Below, piece after piece: positions 23,381-25,609 of a stretch of DNA of 25,609 bases. Every line of letters begins with the position of its first letter. Position 1 is the stretch's first letter. Source of the DNA: Deltaproteobacteria bacterium. GTDB taxonomy: Bacteria; Desulfobacterota; DSM-4660; Desulfatiglandales; HGW-15. Under the pieces are notes generated by a model. It ran no database searches. It worked only from the letters and a program-made list of their open reading frames with translations, and was not told the origin of the DNA. A program made the translations under genes and the position numbers. Where the stretch lies: assembly GCA_019308985.1 (NCBI GenBank), contig JAFDHB010000034.1, positions 1-25,609 of the forward strand, written 5' to 3'.

Positions 23381-25609
23381 ATGGTTGAAAAAGTGAAAGC
23401 CCCTTTTGGTAACGGGGAATACCGGGTGATAGGGAAACCCGTGCCGAGGCACGATGCCCGGGACAAGGCCCTTGGCAATACCAGGTATGCAGAGGATTTC
23501 ACCATGCCGGGGATGCTTTATGGCAAGGTCTTGAGGTCCGAGTATCCGGCAGCAAGGATTCTTTCCATAGACACCAGTGAGGCGGAAAAGCTCCCCGGAG
23601 TAAAGGCGGTTATGACGGCAAGGGATGTACCGAACAACGAGACCGTGACCCGATTCGGCCAGACCCACGAAGTGGGAGGATTTGAAGGCCTTTACCGCGT
23701 ACTGGCGGACAAGAAGGTCAGGTACAAGGGGGAGGGTGTGGCCCTGGTGGCGGCAGAGACCCAGGAGATTGCAGAAAGGGCCGTGGAACTCATTCGTGTG
23801 GAATATGAACCCCTGCCGGGCGTCTTTGACCCGGTTGAGGCAATGAAACCCGGGGCATACCAGGTGGGCGAATCGGAGAGTAACGTGATTTGCGCCTACA
23901 AGGTGAGAAGGGGTAATGCTGAGCAAGGTTTCGCAGAGTCCGACGTGATAGTCGAGCATACTTACAGGGTCCCCCACGTGGAACACGCCTTCCTGGAGCC
24001 GGAATCCGGCGTGGGATGGACAGACGAGAGCGGTGTTATCAATATCAGGGTCTGTACCCAGGTCATAGAGCATTTCAGGGGGATAGCGGACGTGCTCGGC
24101 CTTCCCCATAACCGGGTCAGGGTGATCGCTCCCATGGTGGGCGGAGGCTTCGGCAGCAAGGAGGACATCACCGTGGAGACCTACCTCGCCCTGCTCGCCT
24201 GGAAGACCGGCATGCCCGTAAAGATGACCTACACCAGGGAAGAGTCCGTCATCGTCACGAGCAAGCGACACCCCTATGTAATGAGGTACAAGACAGGGGC
24301 AAAAAGGGACGGAAGGCTCGTAGCCCTGGAGGTGGAATTGATCTCCGATGCGGGCGGGCACATATACCTGAGTCCATGGGTGTTGCTCTATTCCACGGTC
24401 ATGGCCACAGGCCCCTACAATATCCCCCACGTCAAGGTGGATTCCTTTTCTGTCTTGACGAACAATACGTTTACGAGCGCAAACAGGGGGTTTGGAGGCC
24501 CCCAGGTCTGCTTTGCCTATGAATCCCAGATGGATGAGCTGGCCAAGAAATTGGGCATGTCGCCACTGGAAATAAGAAAGAGGAACTATCTCCACAGGGG
24601 AGATTCCCTTGCAACAGGCCGAAGACTGGATTACGCCGTAGAAACCGAGCAGACGGCCATAAAGGCCCTTGAGGCCCTGGGGGAACCATCAAAGCCATCC
24701 TCTCCCTCGGAGCGGATCGGCCAGGGGCTTGCCTCGGGCATGCTGAGTTACGGCCGCATGGTTTTTCTCCACGATACCTCCAGGTCTTACGTGAGCATGG
24801 AGATGGATGGCAGCGTCACTATCAAGTGCGGGGTCCAGGACATAGGGGGCGGCCAGGCATCTTCCCTCGCATCCATAGCAGCGGAGGTCCTCGGTGTCCC
24901 AATGGAGGACATCAGGGTCTTTATCGGAGACACGGCCCTGACGCCCCTTGCCGGGACGACCACGGCGACAAGGCAGCTTTACATGTCCGGCAATGCGACT
25001 TTGATGGCGGCTTCGGAAGTTAGGAAAAACCTGGCCAAAAAGGCGGCCCAGATGCTGGAGGCCAACCCTGATGACCTTGTCTTCAGTGACAGGCGGATCT
25101 TTGTAAAGGGATACCAGGCAAATGCACTCCCATTGGAAAAGGTGGTAAAGGCCTGTGCTGGAGACGGGATTCCCCTTTACAACGTGGCCCAATTCAATGG
25201 CCCCTTCAGGGAGCTAATAGACTTCAAGACAGGGCAGGGTCAGGTCTTTCCGGATTTTACCTTTGGGTCTTACGCAGTGGAGGTTGCCGTGGACACGGAG
25301 ACGGGAAAGGTTCGAGTGCTGAAGATCGTGGGGTGCTTTGACGTGGGCCAGGCGATCAACCGGCTGAGCGTGGAAGGTCAGATCGAGGGAGGGGCAATCT
25401 ATGGACTTGGTTATGCCCTGACGGAGGAGGTTATCCTTGATAAGGGAATCACCCTGACGCCCTCCTTTTCCGAGTACCTTATCCCCACTTCGCTCGATGC
25501 GCCCCATGTGAAACCACTTCTGATCGAATCAAGGGGTGGTGCAGGGCCCTTTGGGGCAAAGGGGATAGGGGAACCTTCATGTGTACCCATTGCACCCGCG
25601 GTTGCAAAC
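23381..25609 (+). CDS. Molybdenum hydroxylase large subunit, second set (partial, runs off the window)
   Basis: The open frame of 743 codons from the ATG at 23381 reaches the window edge without a stop; the family length (about 760-780 aa) suggests only a few dozen residues are missing. Motifs are GGGFGSKED (254-262) with E261, ANRGFGGPQ with R369, GGGQ in the second Mo loop, and the catalytic glutamate E731 in GAKGIGEPS. E261, R369 and E731 correspond to the three residues of xanthine dehydrogenase that bind and activate purines (Glu802, Arg880 and Glu1261 in the bovine enzyme). This set therefore looks more purine-hydroxylase-like than the first. The alignment was done by eye. Confidence 0.92.
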   Translation, partial: MVEKVKAPFGNGEYRVIGKPVPRHDARDKALGNTRYAEDFTMPGMLYGKVLRSEYPAARILSIDTSEAEKLPGVKAVMTARDVPNNETVTRFGQTHEVGGFEGLYRVLADKKVRYKGEGVALVAAETQEIAERAVELIRVEYEPLPGVFDPVEAMKPGAYQVGESESNVICAYKVRRGNAEQGFAESDVIVEHTYRVPHVEHAFLEPESGVGWTDESGVINIRVCTQVIEHFRGIADVLGLPHNRVRVIAPMVGGGFGSKEDITVETYLALLAWKTGMPVKMTYTREESVIVTSKRHPYVMRYKTGAKRDGRLVALEVELISDAGGHIYLSPWVLLYSTVMATGPYNIPHVKVDSFSVLTNNTFTSANRGFGGPQVCFAYESQMDELAKKLGMSPLEIRKRNYLHRGDSLATGRRLDYAVETEQTAIKALEALGEPSKPSSPSERIGQGLASGMLSYGRMVFLHDTSRSYVSMEMDGSVTIKCGVQDIGGGQASSLASIAAEVLGVPMEDIRVFIGDTALTPLAGTTTATRQLYMSGNATLMAASEVRKNLAKKAAQMLEANPDDLVFSDRRIFVKGYQANALPLEKVVKACAGDGIPLYNVAQFNGPFRELIDFKTGQGQVFPDFTFGSYAVEVAVDTETGKVRVLKIVGCFDVGQAINRLSVEGQIEGGAIYGLGYALTEEVILDKGITLTPSFSEYLIPTSLDAPHVKPLLIESRGGAGPFGAKGIGEPSCVPIAPAVAN

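Noticed and set aside
23330..24595. 421-codon minus-strand open frame opposite the second large subunit.
   Set aside because: It is antisense to a well-supported molybdenum hydroxylase gene. The His/Gly/Pro-rich translation is typical of an antisense shadow frame.

Overview
The window looks like chromosome of a Gram-negative, probably anaerobic bacterium, with Desulfobacterota (old Deltaproteobacteria) the best guess. The reasons are GGAGG-type ribosome sites, a periplasmic peptidoglycan-trimming module, a liv-type importer and tandem three-subunit molybdenum hydroxylases. Taxonomy is inferred from gene content only. No rRNA, tRNA, CRISPR array, insertion sequence or phage gene was recognised.

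Region 1 (about 174-4019, minus strand): three genes with overlapping ends form one transcription unit. In transcription order they are a YkuD-fold L,D-carboxypeptidase/transpeptidase with two NTF2-like repeats (Csd6/Pgp2-like), a single-pass membrane coiled-coil protein of unknown function, and an M99/M14 metallocarboxypeptidase (Csd4/Pgp1-like) that carries the unusual glutamine zinc ligand. In Helicobacter and Campylobacter the two enzymes act one after the other (tetrapeptide to tripeptide to dipeptide) to set helical cell shape. This set is the most interesting system in the window. Upstream lie a decayed purB (adenylosuccinate lyase) fragment and a DJ-1/PfpI family gene.

Region 2 (5264-10191): a plus-strand cation/proton antiporter with an RCK-like tail converges on a minus-strand pair. 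That pair is a cyclic amidohydrolase (dihydropyrimidinase/hydantoinase/allantoinase type) followed by a thiamine-diphosphate enzyme of the acetolactate-synthase superfamily. It looks catabolic, but its substrate cannot be read from sequence.

Region 3 (10539-12308, plus): pyrB and pyrE, two steps of de novo UMP synthesis.

Region 4 (12727 to the window end, plus): a long, tightly packed array. It begins with a good sigma70-type promoter overlapped by a tandem repeat and a palindrome (candidate operator). It continues with a branched-chain-amino-acid-type ABC importer (binding protein, two permeases, two ATPases), an XRE-cupin regulator, and then two complete molybdenum hydroxylase gene sets in different order (large-medium-small, then medium-small-large). 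The last large subunit runs off the window. The likely logic is import of a small, probably heterocyclic or aromatic, compound, its sensing by the cupin regulator, and hydroxylation by one or both enzymes. A hairpin after the binding-protein gene and a degenerate ABC signature in LivG are notable details.
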